Shown here: positions 37,156 to 47,559 of the stretch, in pieces
Layout: each line of letters begins with the position of its first letter
Position numbering within the stretch: the first letter of the stretch is position 1
Source of the DNA: Nocardioides sp. L-11A
Lineage (GTDB): Bacteria > Actinomycetota > Actinomycetes > Propionibacteriales > Nocardioidaceae
Assembly: GCA_029961745.1 (NCBI GenBank)
Contig: CP124680.1
Coordinates: forward strand, 5,394,001 to 5,458,000
Direction: 5' to 3'
Length of the DNA: 64,000 bases
The notes under the pieces: generated by a model
Told to the model about the DNA's origin: nothing
The model's database searches: none
What the model saw: the letters and a program-made list of their open reading frames with translations, nothing else
Translations under genes and position numbers: made by a program

Positions 37156-37517
37156 GACCCCGACCGTACGCCGTGCCGCGGGTCGGCGCCTCCGTCGTCC
37201 CGGGCGCCGCCGGTCAGCACTGCCGCGCCGGCGAGGAGCAGCAGCCGGCCGAGGTCGGGCCCGGCGAAGGTGAGCACCCCGGCGTCGTTGGAGGCGAACC
37301 CGGTCACCAGGGCCCAGGCCACCGCGCCAGTGGCGAGCCGCCAGGCCACGGGGAGCCCGCCGGCGAGGACGACGACGAGGAACAGCAGGACCAGCGTCGT
37401 CGCGCCGGACCCCGTGCCCACGACGCCGAGGACGAGCAGTGCCGCGACGAGCACCAGCGTCGCGAACGCCCAGCGGGCGCCCGGATCGTCCAGCTCCACC
37501 GGCAGCCACCACCTCAT
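36972..37517 (-). CDS. Small DUF4118-like membrane protein, probably KdpE-regulated
   Basis: The first 105 residues form three or four transmembrane segments with the spacing of the KdpD membrane domain (LVLLFLVVVLAGGLPVAWRL, VAWALVTGFASN, GRLLLLAGAAVL), preceded by MRWWLPVELDDPGARWAFAT. After GGARDD the frame becomes Ser/Arg-rich and overlaps the PCD gene by 184 bases, so the natural C-terminus is probably lost by a frameshift or the stop is displaced. The ATG lies 7 bases after TAGCGT. A five-repeat TTGNCG array sits upstream, with the same layout as upstream of kdpF. Likely function: membrane partner or modulator in potassium or turgor sensing (inference). Confidence 0.6.
   Translation of the reverse strand: MRWWLPVELDDPGARWAFATLVLVAALLVLGVVGTGSGATTLVLLFLVVVLAGGLPVAWRLATGAVAWALVTGFASNDAGVLTFAGPDLGRLLLLAGAAVLTGGARDDGGADPRHGVRSGSWHAAMSRSARSSSRRPRGSATGGSWAGTPSPSSAPAPSRPGSPWSTRSATSPRPPTTTRT
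37163..37168 (-). promoter_or_regulatory. -10 box TACGGT of the PCD gene
   Basis: Minus-strand TACGGT lies 7 bases before ATG 37155. Confidence 0.5.
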
Positions 37518-37524
37518 GTCGGCG

Positions 37525-37530
37525 ACGCTA
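37525..37530 (-). promoter_or_regulatory. -10 box TAGCGT of the DUF4118-like gene
   Basis: Minus-strand TAGCGT lies 7 bases before ATG 37517; its upstream edge is 29 bases from the first TTGACG repeat. Confidence 0.55.
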
Positions 37531-37558
37531 GGCGCGTCCGGGCGCACCGGGCGCGGGC

Positions 37559-37612
37559 TTGACGGAGGCTTGCCGTGTCTTGACGCGGTCTTGGCGCGGT
37601 CTTGGCGCGTCC
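37559..37612 (-). promoter_or_regulatory. Putative KdpE operator array 2 (five phased TTGNCG repeats)
   Basis: Plus-strand TTGACGG, TTGCCGT, TTGACGC, TTGGCGC and TTGGCGC start at 37559, 37570, 37580, 37591 and 37602, that is with 11, 10, 11 and 11 base spacing, one helical turn each. The array lies between the kdpE stop and the DUF4118-like gene promoter. Confidence 0.7.
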
Positions 37613-37639
37613 CCGGCGAACAGCCCGGCACCCGGCCGG

Positions 37640-38323
37640 TCAGGACTCCTCGGGCAGCAGGCGGTAGCCGATGCCGGGCTCGGTCACGAAGATCCGCGGT
37701 GCCGACGGGTTGTCCTCGAGCTTGCGCCGGATGCTGGCGAGATGGACCCGCAGGTAGTTGGTCTGACGCTCGTAGCCCGGCCCCCACACGGCGTGCAGCA
37801 GCTCGGACTGCCGCACCAGGCGTCCGCGTCGGCGCGCCAGCGTCTCGACGATCCGCCATTCGATGGGCGTCAGGTGGACCTCCTCGCCGGACCGCTCCGC
37901 CCGGGACTCGGTGACGTCCAGCCGGATGTCACCGGCGGTCACCACGAGGGCCGGCTCGGCGACGCTCGCCCGGCGGGTCGTGACCCGGACCCGGGCCAGC
38001 AGCTCCTCGATCGAGAACGGCTTGGTGATGAAGTCATCGGCGCCGAGGTCGAGCGCCTCGACCTTGTCGTCGGGCTCGCTGCGCGCCGACACCACGATGA
38101 CCGGGACCTGGGTGAACGCCCGGAGTCGCTTGAGCACGCTGATGCCATCGATGTCGGGCAGCCCCAGGTCGAGCAGGATGACGTCGGGCATCCGCTCGTC
38201 GACGATCTGCAGCGCCGAGCGGCCGTCGGCGGCCGTCTCGACGTCGTACTCGCGGGCCCGCAGGTTGATGGAGAGGGTGCGCAGGATCGCCGGGTCGTCG
38301 TCGACGGCGAGGACGAAGGTCAT
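37640..38323 (-). CDS. kdpE: KdpE response regulator
   Basis: OmpR/PhoB-class regulator that activates kdpFABC when phosphorylated by KdpD. 227 residues: receiver with VDDDP, phospho-acceptor Asp52 in VILLDLGLPD, VVSAR and KPFSIEELLAR; winged-helix domain with LTPIEWRIVETLARR, GYERQTNYLRVHLASIRRKLE and the C-terminal GIGYRLLPEES hairpin. ATG 38323 overlaps the kdpD stop (ATGA). OmpR-class proteins bind direct repeats spaced about one helical turn, exactly the form of the two arrays bracketing this operon. Confidence 0.96.
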   Translation of the reverse strand: MTFVLAVDDDPAILRTLSINLRAREYDVETAADGRSALQIVDERMPDVILLDLGLPDIDGISVLKRLRAFTQVPVIVVSARSEPDDKVEALDLGADDFITKPFSIEELLARVRVTTRRASVAEPALVVTAGDIRLDVTESRAERSGEEVHLTPIEWRIVETLARRRGRLVRQSELLHAVWGPGYERQTNYLRVHLASIRRKLEDNPSAPRIFVTEPGIGYRLLPEES

Positions 38324-40896
38324 CGGCGCTCCTCCCCGGACGGGGTCTCCTCGGGTGCGGTGGGGCGGGGGAATTCCAGCACGAAGGTCAACCCGCCCGC
38401 CGGGGTGTCCTCGGTCGCGATGGTGCCGCCCATCGCCTCGGTGAGGCCGCGGGCCACGGCCAGACCGAGGCCGACACCGTCCTTGCGAGGCACGTCGCCG
38501 AGCCGCTGGAAGGGCGCGAAGAGCCGGTCGCGGTGGTGGTCGGGGACACCGGGGCCGTTGTCGCTGATCCGCAGGATCGCCCGCGCGTCCGCGCTGCCGT
38601 CGGCGGTGCCGTCCATGGCGGTGCCGTCGATGGCGGTGCCGTCGATGCGGATGTCCGCGCCGAGCGGGGTGTACTTCAGCGCGTTCTCGGCGATATTGGC
38701 CACCACCCGGTCGAGCAGGCCGGCGTCGGCGAGGACGGTGAGATCCCGCGGCACGTCGACCGTGATCCGCTCGTTGCCGGCCAGCGGCGCGATCGCGTGG
38801 GTCACCGCCCGGCTGAGGCCGACCTCGGCGAGCTGGGCGTGGACCGCGCCGGTGTGGATCCGGCTCATGTCGAGCAGATTGGTCACCAGCGCGTCGAGCC
38901 GGTCGGCGGCGGTCTCGATGGTCTCCAGCAGCGCGGCCTCGTCCTCCTCGGAGAAGGTGACGGCCTCGCTGCGCAAGCTCGACACCGACGCCTTGACGGC
39001 GGCGAGCGGGGAGCGCAGGTCGTGCGAGACGGCCGCCAGCAGCGCGGTCCGGGTCCGGTCCACCTCGGCCAGGCGCAGCCGCTCGACCTCGGCCCGGCCG
39101 GCCCGGCGCCGCTCGGCCATCACCTTCGCGTAGGCGGCGTACGCGTTGAGCAGGGCCCGCTCGGAGGCGCTGTGGTTGCCCCCGCGCAGGACCAGGACCG
39201 TGTCGTCGTCGATCGCTGTCGAGATGTCGGTGGCCCGGATGTCCGTCGGCGCCTCCCCCACACAGGACACCACCTCGTGGCCGCCGCGCTCGACGCGCCG
39301 CAGCACGGCGCCGCCGGTCGCGCTGAACACCTCGCACGCCGAGCCCAGCAGGCCGGCCAGGTCGTCGCTGGAGTTCAGCAGGCTGTGCGCCAGGACGGTG
39401 AGGGCGTCTGCCTCGGCGCGCGCCTTCCGCGCCTCCGCGGCGCGACGCGCGGAGTGGTCGACCACCGTGGCGACCGCGATGCCGACGATCACGAACAGGA
39501 CGATGGCGAGGGCGTTGCCCGGTTCGGCGATGGTCAGCTCGTAGAGCGGCGGGGTGAACAGCAGGTTGAGGAGCAGTCCGCTGCTCAACGCGGCGATGAC
39601 CGCCGGGACCAGGCCGCCGACCAGAGCGGTGGCGACCACCACCGCCATCAGCGCCATCGCCTCCGAGGGCAGTCCGTGGAACCGGTCGGTGAGCTTGAGG
39701 ACGCCGCTGACGGCCAAGGGCACGACGAGGGCGAAGAGGTACCCCGCGATCCGGCGGCGTACGCCGAGCACGCCGTCGGGCTGCCGGGGGGCGAGCCTCC
39801 GCCGGCGGGCGTAGTCGTGGGTCACGATGTGGATGTCGATGTCGCCGGACGCGGCGATCACCCGTTCCCCGATCCCGGGCCGGGCCACGGTCGAGAACCG
39901 GCCGCGGCGGCTGGCGCCGATGATGACCTGGTTGGCGTTCTCGGCCCGGGCGAACTCGAGGATCGCCTCGGCGGCGTCGTCGCCGACGATGGTGTGGAAG
40001 GTGCCGCCGAGATCCTCGGCCTTGGCGCGCAGTGCGGCCAGCCGGTCGGGGGCGACGCCACTGAGCCCGTCGTGCCGGGTGACGTAGAGCGCCTGCCACT
40101 CGCCCCCGGACCGACGCGAGGCGATCCGCGCCGCCCGCCGCATCAGGGTCGCCGACTCCGGGCCGCCGGTGACGGCGGCGACCACGCGCTCGCGCGTCGC
40201 CCAGGTGCCCTTGATGTCGTGCTGCTCCCGGTAGCGCTCCAGGCCCTCGTCGACCCGGTCGGCCAGCCAGAGCAGGGCCACCTCCCGCAGGGCGGTGAGA
40301 TTGCCCTCGCGGAAGTAGTTCGCGAGGGCGGCATCGACCTTCTCGGGTGCGTAGATGTTGCCGTGCGCCATCCGCCGCCGCAGCGACTGCGGACTCATGT
40401 CCACCAGCTCGATCTGGTCGGCGGAGCGCACCACGGCGTCGGGGACCGTCTCGCGCTGGCGTACGCCGGTGATCGACTCGGTGACGTCGTTGAGCGACTC
40501 GAGGTGCTGGATGTTGACGGTCGTGATCACCTCGATCCCGGCGTCGCGCAGCGCCTCGACGTCCTGCCACCGCTTCTCGTGCCGGCCTCCCGGCACATTG
40601 GTGTGCGCCAGCTCGTCGACGAGCACGACGCTCGGACGGCGTCGGAGGATGGCGTCGAGGTCCATCTCCTCCTGGACCGTGCCGCGGTACGCGATGCGGG
40701 CCCGGGGCACGACCTCCAGGTCGCCGAGGGAGCCGATCGTCCGCCGGCGGCCGTGGGTCTCGACGTACCCGACCACGACGTCGGTGCCGCGGTCGCGCCG
40801 CCGGTGACCCTCGTCGAGCATCGCGTAGGTCTTCCCGACCCCCGGCGCGGCACCGAGATAGACCCGCAGCCGCCCGCGGGTGTCGGCCGTCTCCAT
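38320..40896 (-). CDS. kdpD: KdpD sensor histidine kinase
   Basis: 858-residue membrane sensor of low potassium/turgor. Order: KdpD N-terminal domain with Walker A GAAPGVGKTYAML and VLVDELAHTNVPG; Usp-like domain ending IIGASRRGRFS; four-segment DUF4118 membrane domain (about 400-500); GAF region; HisKA with AAVSHDLRSPLAAVK (His625); HATPase with ENALKYTP, DNGPGVP and GVGLGLAVARG. An unusual 15-base tandem repeat adds DGTAI/M copies in the HATPase domain. ATG 40896 is the KdpD start; the frame continues upstream into kdpC antisense noise. Coupled to kdpE. Confidence 0.96.
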   Translation of the reverse strand: METADTRGRLRVYLGAAPGVGKTYAMLDEGHRRRDRGTDVVVGYVETHGRRRTIGSLGDLEVVPRARIAYRGTVQEEMDLDAILRRRPSVVLVDELAHTNVPGGRHEKRWQDVEALRDAGIEVITTVNIQHLESLNDVTESITGVRQRETVPDAVVRSADQIELVDMSPQSLRRRMAHGNIYAPEKVDAALANYFREGNLTALREVALLWLADRVDEGLERYREQHDIKGTWATRERVVAAVTGGPESATLMRRAARIASRRSGGEWQALYVTRHDGLSGVAPDRLAALRAKAEDLGGTFHTIVGDDAAEAILEFARAENANQVIIGASRRGRFSTVARPGIGERVIAASGDIDIHIVTHDYARRRRLAPRQPDGVLGVRRRIAGYLFALVVPLAVSGVLKLTDRFHGLPSEAMALMAVVVATALVGGLVPAVIAALSSGLLLNLLFTPPLYELTIAEPGNALAIVLFVIVGIAVATVVDHSARRAAEARKARAEADALTVLAHSLLNSSDDLAGLLGSACEVFSATGGAVLRRVERGGHEVVSCVGEAPTDIRATDISTAIDDDTVLVLRGGNHSASERALLNAYAAYAKVMAERRRAGRAEVERLRLAEVDRTRTALLAAVSHDLRSPLAAVKASVSSLRSEAVTFSEEDEAALLETIETAADRLDALVTNLLDMSRIHTGAVHAQLAEVGLSRAVTHAIAPLAGNERITVDVPRDLTVLADAGLLDRVVANIAENALKYTPLGADIRIDGTAIDGTAMDGTADGSADARAILRISDNGPGVPDHHRDRLFAPFQRLGDVPRKDGVGLGLAVARGLTEAMGGTIATEDTPAGGLTFVLEFPRPTAPEETPSGEERR
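38602..38646 (-). repeat. 15-bp tandem repeat inside the KdpD ATPase domain
   Basis: Three 15-base units (plus strand GGCGGTGCCGTCGAT) at 38602-38616, 38617-38631 and 38632-38646 encode IDGTA/MDGTA copies between the N-box and the DNGPG motif. Each unit adds five residues in frame. Confidence 0.85.
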
Positions 40897-40939
40897 GGTC
40901 CCAGTCTCTACCCGTCGCGGCGAGGGATCGGGCATCCCC

Positions 40940-41527
40940 TCACGCCCGCGCCTCGCGGATCGCCACGTTGAGGGTGAGGACGTTGACGCCGGGCTCGCCG
41001 TGGACCCCGAGGAACCGGCCCCGGGTGTGCTCGTCGATGAGGCGCCGCACCTGGGTGAGGGCCAGCCCGTTCGCCGCGGCCACCCGCGCCGCCTGGAGCT
41101 CGGCGTAGGCGGGCGAGATGTGCGGGTCGAGTCCGGAGCCGGAGGCGGTGAGGGCATCGGCCGGGACGGCGGACTCGGCGACGCCCTCGGACGCCGCGAC
41201 CGCCGTACGACGCTCCGCGATCACCGCGGCCAGGTCGCGGCTCGACGGCCCGAGGTTGCTCGGCGCCGACGCGAGCGGGTCGTAGTCGTTGGCGGAGGGT
41301 CGCGGGTGGAACCACTGCGCGCCGGTGAAGCTCTGCCCGAGCAGCGCGGAGCCGACGACCTGTCCGTCGACCCGGACGGGCTGGCCGTCGGCGCGGTCGC
41401 CGAGGGTCCGGCCGACCGCCCACACGGCCACGGGATAGCCGATGCCCAGGATCACGGTGAACACGACGAGAAGACGCACGGCCGCCAGCGACTGGCGGGC
41501 GAGGTCGGACAGGGTGGAGGAGAACAT
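40940..41527 (-). CDS. kdpC: Potassium-transporting ATPase KdpC subunit
   Basis: 195-residue single-span subunit that stabilises KdpA-KdpB. One N-terminal transmembrane segment (LLVVFTVILGIGYPVAVW), then the KdpC core: GSALLGQSF, WFHPRPSANDYDPLASAPSN, SGLDPHISPAYAELQAARVA and LIDEHTRGRFLGVHGEPGVN. It starts 17 bases after kdpB and is followed by kdpD. Confidence 0.96.
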   Translation of the reverse strand: MFSSTLSDLARQSLAAVRLLVVFTVILGIGYPVAVWAVGRTLGDRADGQPVRVDGQVVGSALLGQSFTGAQWFHPRPSANDYDPLASAPSNLGPSSRDLAAVIAERRTAVAASEGVAESAVPADALTASGSGLDPHISPAYAELQAARVAAANGLALTQVRRLIDEHTRGRFLGVHGEPGVNVLTLNVAIREARA

Positions 41528-41544
41528 GGTGATCGAGGCCCCTT

Positions 41545-43649
<2,105 letters not shown>

Positions 43650-43653
<4 letters not shown>

Positions 43654-45308
43654 GCGAGGGCCTCTGCGATCGGTCCGAGGGCGAGCGCCGGGAAGTAGGT
43701 GAGGCCGGTCATGATCACGATGACGCCGACCAGCATCCCGACGAAGAGCGGTTGATGGGTGGGCAGGGTCCCGGCGGTGACCGGGACCCTGCCCTGCTCG
43801 GCCAGCGAGCCGGCCAGGAGCAGGACGAACACGATCGGGATCAGCCGGCCGAGCAGCATCGCGAGCCCCAGTGTGATCTGGAAGAAGTCCGAGGTGACCG
43901 TGATCCCGCCGAAGGCACTGCCGTTGTTGTTGGCCGCCGAGGTGTAGGCGTAGAGCACCTCGCTGAAGCCGTGGCCTCCCGGATTGCCCATCGCATCGGC
44001 CGTCGAGCCCCGCGCGATCGCGACTCCGGTGCCGATCAGCACCAGGGCCGGCGTGGTCAGCGTGTAGAGGGCGACATAGGTCATCTGCCGGGCGCTGATC
44101 TTCTTGCCGAGCAGCTCGGGTGTCCGGCCGACCATCAGGCCGCAGATGAATACGGCGAGGATCGCCATGATCAGGATCCCGTAGATCCCGGCGCCGACAC
44201 CGCCCGGGGCGATCTCGCCGAGCATCATGTTCAGCAGCACCGTGCCGCCGCCGACGGGCGTCATCGAGTCGTGGGCGGTGTTGACGGCACCGGTCGACGT
44301 ACCGGTCGTCGCGACCGCGAACAGGGCCGACGCCCACTCGCCGAACCGGGTCTCCTTGCCCTCCATCGCGGCGCCGGCCGCCTGTGCGGTCGGCGACTGG
44401 GCGCTGACCTCGGCCCAGGTCGTCAGCGTCACGGCGACGGTCATCAACGCGCCCATCGCGCCCAGGACGGCCAGCCCCTGCCGGCGGTTGCCGACCATGG
44501 TCCCGAGGGTGCGGGTCAACGAGACGGGCAGCACCAGGATCAGGAAGATCTCGAGGAGGTTCGTGAAGCCGGTGGGGTTCTCGAACGGGTGCGCGGCGTT
44601 CGCGTTGAAGAAGCCGCCGCCGTTGTTGCCGAGGTTCTTGATGACCTCCTGGCTGGCGACGGGTCCGCCCGGGAGCACCTGACTCTGGCCCGACAGCGTG
44701 GTCATCGTGGTGTCGTGGAAGTTCTGGACGACGCCACCGAGGAGCAGGAGGACCGCACCCACGAAGGCGATCGGCAGCAGGATCCGCAGGGTGCCGCGGG
44801 TCAGGTCGACCCAGAAGTTCCCGAGCGCCCCGCTGCGCACCCGCGCGAACCCGCGGATGAGAGCGACGGCCACGGCGATGCCGACCGCCGCGGAGAGGAA
44901 GTTCTGCACCGCCAGCCCGGCCATCTGGGCCGTGAAGCCGAGAGTCGACTCACCGGCGTACGACTGCCAGTTGGTGTTGGTGACGAACGAGATCGCGGTG
45001 TTGAAGGACATCCAGAACGGCATGCCCCCGAGGTCCCGGCTCATCGGCAGCAGGGACTGGGCCGTCAGGATGCCCATCAGCAGCACGATGCTGACCAGCG
45101 AGAACCCGACGACGCTGAGGGCGTACGCCTTGGGGCTCTGCTCGGCGTCGGGGTTCACCCCCGTCAGGCGGTAGACGCCGCGCTCGACGCGCAGGTGCCG
45201 GCTGCTGGTGAAGACCCGTGCCATGTAGTCGCCGAGGGGCGCGTACACGAGCGCGAGCAGGACGATGAGGGCGGCGATCGACAACAGACCGCCGGCGGTG
45301 TCGGACAC
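43650..45308 (-). CDS. kdpA: Potassium-transporting ATPase KdpA subunit
   Basis: Channel-like potassium-binding subunit, 552 residues with about ten membrane segments. Selectivity-filter-like loops are visible: [49 protein letters not shown] and [12 protein letters not shown]. The GTG start (45306-45308) shares a base with the kdpF TAG stop. Ends overlapping kdpB. Confidence 0.97.
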
Positions 45309-45397
45309 TAGAAACGCTCCGGGAGGATCAAGGCCACGAGCAGGTAGACCGCGACGGCGATCACCCCTGCGATCAGGAGGCCGGCTTCCATGTTCAT
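45308..45397 (-). CDS. kdpF: KdpF small membrane subunit
   Basis: 29-residue single-span peptide: MEAGLLIAGVIAVAVYLL followed by VALILPERF, matching the KdpF consensus with its C-terminal LxPERF. ATG 45397 or the second Met at 45391 may be used; GGAG lies just upstream. It begins the operon kdpFABCDE and its stop overlaps the kdpA start by one base. Confidence 0.93.
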   Translation of the reverse strand: MNMEAGLLIAGVIAVAVYLLVALILPERF

Positions 45398-45437
45398 GAC
45401 TCCAGCAAAGTGCCGCCGACGGCGGGAATCCGCCGTG

Positions 45438-45475
45438 TTGACGCGTTCTTGACGCGGCTTGACGTGCATTTGCCA
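45438..45475 (-). promoter_or_regulatory. Putative KdpE operator array 1 (four phased TTGNCR repeats)
   Basis: Plus-strand TTGACGCG, TTGACGCG, TTGACGTG and TTGCCAGG start at 45438, 45449, 45459 and 45470 (spacing 11, 10, 11). They lie 41-78 bases upstream of kdpF ATG. A TTTGCT hexamer at 45404-45409 on the minus strand is a candidate -10 box; its upstream edge is 29 bases from the first repeat. Confidence 0.7.
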
Positions 45476-45518
45476 GGCTCCGGCATCGGGTCCGGCCGCG
45501 GCTGCGAGGATGCCTCCC

Positions 45519-45992
45519 GTGGGCGAGGTCTTCGAGTGCGAGATCCAAGCGCGGATGCGCGACATCAACCTCGGCGGCCACGTCGACAACGTCGAGGCGC
45601 TGCGCGTGCTCGACGAGGCGCGACTGCTGTTCTTCCGACACGCGCGGCTGACCACGGACGACGCGGGCCGCGGCCTGCTGCGCGATCTCCCGTCCGGCGT
45701 CGCCGAGTTGGTCGGCGCGCAGCGGGTCGACTACCACGCCGAGATGCGCTTCGTCGCCTTCCAACCGTTCCTGGTGCGGATCTGGGTCAGCCACATCGGG
45801 CGGTCCTCCTTCTCCGTCTCCCTCGAGCTGAGGGTCGCGCCCGACCACGCGCCGGCCGTCGTGGCCGAGACCTCCACGGTGTTCTGGGACACCGCCGCCG
45901 GCGCGGCCTGGCCGGTCTCCGACGCCGTGCGCACCGCTCTCGCGTCGTACGTCGGCTCGCCGGTCGTGCTCCGGGAGCGGCCGGGCCGCTGA
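45519..45992 (+). CDS. Acyl-CoA thioesterase (hotdog fold, 4HBT type)
   Basis: 157-residue hotdog-fold protein. The motif MRDINLGGHVDNVEALRVLDE matches the thioesterase active-site helix region of YbgC/FadM-like members, where the catalytic Asp lies in Rx-DxNxxGHVNN; Asp replaces the second Asn here. VAFQPFLVRIWVSHIGRSSF is the central strand pair. GTG 45519 has GAGG 9 bases upstream; ATG 45510 is an alternative. Divergent from kdpF; its 5' flank contains the KdpE-type repeats, so cross-regulation is possible. Confidence 0.8.
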   Translation: MGEVFECEIQARMRDINLGGHVDNVEALRVLDEARLLFFRHARLTTDDAGRGLLRDLPSGVAELVGAQRVDYHAEMRFVAFQPFLVRIWVSHIGRSSFSVSLELRVAPDHAPAVVAETSTVFWDTAAGAAWPVSDAVRTALASYVGSPVVLRERPGR

Positions 45993-46037
45993 CCCGGCCG
46001 CCGGGCCGGTGCTGGAGAGGTCCGTACAGCGACGACA

Positions 46038-46053
46038 TCGAACATAAGTTCGA
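46038..46053. promoter_or_regulatory. LexA-binding SOS box
   Basis: TCGAACATAAGTTCGA matches the actinobacterial SOS consensus TCGAAC-N4-GTTCGA perfectly. A TAGGGT -10-like hexamer lies at 46063-46068, so LexA would cover the -35 region. The next gene is a DUF222-HNH protein, a family known to be LexA-controlled in mycobacteria. Confidence 0.88.
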
Positions 46054-46235
46054 ATCATGTGGTAGGGTGGGTCTCAGGCCGTACGGCGGGATGCTCCGAG
46101 TGGTCCCGGGGACCTGAGGCCTAGCGTTGCAGGACAGGGCGCGCACCCACCAGGTGCGTCACGACCGCTGAGCCCACCGAGGCTCCTCCTGGGAGGCGAG
46201 ACCTTGTTGTCGCGCCCACCGGAAGGCCTTGTTCG

Positions 46236-47519
46236 ATGTCCACCGCCGTTCTCGCGCCACCGCACCCGATCGTGGGGTGCGCTGCCGAGGTCCGGAGCGT
46301 GCTGGCGCGGGTGGTGGATGTGCAGCCGGTGTTCATGAGCGTCGCGGAGAAGGAGTCCGCGCTGGTCGAGCTGACCCGCGCCGAGGCCCAGCTCGCCGAG
46401 CTCAAAGCCCGGGTCCTCGCATCGGCTGATGATGTCGCCGTCGAGCACGGCGCCCGGGACGTGGCGGCCTGGCTGGCCCACGCCACCCGGACCGACCCGG
46501 GCACCGCACGTGCCGAGCTCCACCTCGCGAAGGCATTGGAGGAACGCCCGGTCGTCGCGGCCGGGATGCGTGCCGGGACCGTGTCCGCGGCCCAAGCCCG
46601 GGTCATCACCGCTGCCGTCGACGAGCTGCCGACCGACCTCGGCCCCGCGGTCGCAGCGTCGGCGGAGGAGACGCTGGTGGGGTACGCCGCCCACCACCCG
46701 CCCCGCGACCTCAAACGGCTCGGCCGCCGGATCCTGGAGGTCGTCGCGCCCGACATCGCCGAGGACGAGGACGGCAGGCGGCTCGAGGACGAAGAACGCC
46801 GCGCCCGGGAGAAGGCGTCCCTACGGTTCCGCGACCTCGGCGACGGCCGGACCCGGATCTCGGGAGTCCTGCCCACCCCCGTCGCGCAACGACTACGGCA
46901 CTACCTCCACGCCTACACCAACCCCCGAAACCCCCACAGCGCCAGCCACGGACCCGGCGATACGGGCCATCCGGCGGGGCATCCACCCGGGGAGCGGGTG
47001 CCGCAACACCGGGCCTACGCCCACGCCCTCGCCGCCCTCCTCGAAGCCCTCGACCCCGACCAGCTGCCCGAGCACGGCGGCGACGCGACCACCGTCATCG
47101 TCACGCTGTCCCTGGCGCAGTTGTTGAGCGACCTCGCCACCGCGGGCGTCATCGCCGGCGACGGCGAAGAGACGATCTCCGCTACCGAGGCCCGCCGGCT
47201 CGCCTGCCAGGCCACCATCATCCCCGCCGTGCTCGGCACCACCAGCGAGGTCCTCGACCTCGGCCGCCGCACCCGACTCTTCACCCGCGCCCAACGCCGC
47301 GCCCTCCGCCTGCGCGACCGACACTGCCGCGCCGAAGGCTGCACCATCCCCGCCACCTGGACCGAGGCCCACCACCACACCCCCTGGTCCCACGGCGGCA
47401 CCACCGACCTCACCAACGCGATCAGCCTGTGCAACCACCATCACCACCGCATCCACGACCACACCTACACCCACGACCGCCTCCCCAACGGCGACATCCG
47501 CTTCCACCGACGCACGTGA
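46236..47519 (+). CDS. DUF222/13E12-repeat HNH endonuclease-like protein
   Basis: 427-residue protein. DUF222 occupies residues about 30-330 (AEAQLAELKARVLASADDVA, DVAAWLAHATRTDPGTARAE, GTVSAAQARVITAAVDELP). The C-terminal HNH motif is CRAEGCTIPATWTEAHHHTP then LTNAISLCNHHHHRIHDH, with zinc-type cysteines and the catalytic His. The family is abundant and repeated in actinobacteria and sometimes carries intein- or mobile-like features; its cellular role is unproven. A perfect SOS box 183 bases upstream implies induction by DNA damage. The 5' leader of about 165 nt contains no other gene. Confidence 0.9.
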   Translation: MSTAVLAPPHPIVGCAAEVRSVLARVVDVQPVFMSVAEKESALVELTRAEAQLAELKARVLASADDVAVEHGARDVAAWLAHATRTDPGTARAELHLAKALEERPVVAAGMRAGTVSAAQARVITAAVDELPTDLGPAVAASAEETLVGYAAHHPPRDLKRLGRRILEVVAPDIAEDEDGRRLEDEERRAREKASLRFRDLGDGRTRISGVLPTPVAQRLRHYLHAYTNPRNPHSASHGPGDTGHPAGHPPGERVPQHRAYAHALAALLEALDPDQLPEHGGDATTVIVTLSLAQLLSDLATAGVIAGDGEETISATEARRLACQATIIPAVLGTTSEVLDLGRRTRLFTRAQRRALRLRDRHCRAEGCTIPATWTEAHHHTPWSHGGTTDLTNAISLCNHHHHRIHDHTYTHDRLPNGDIRFHRRT

Positions 47520-47559
47520 GCTGATCGCCTTCCGTCGGGTGACGACTTCCGTGGCACGC

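Noticed and set aside
37559..37612. Short regularly spaced repeats that could suggest a CRISPR array
   Set aside because: Repeat period is only 10-11 bases with no unique spacers; fits a transcription-factor array.
38533..40971. An 812-codon plus-strand frame over kdpD
   Set aside because: Antisense of KdpD; His/Gly/Val-rich with no family signal.
46046..46062. AGTTCGAATCA resembles a tRNA T-loop
   Set aside because: No acceptor, anticodon or D arms can be folded around it; it is the right half of the SOS box.
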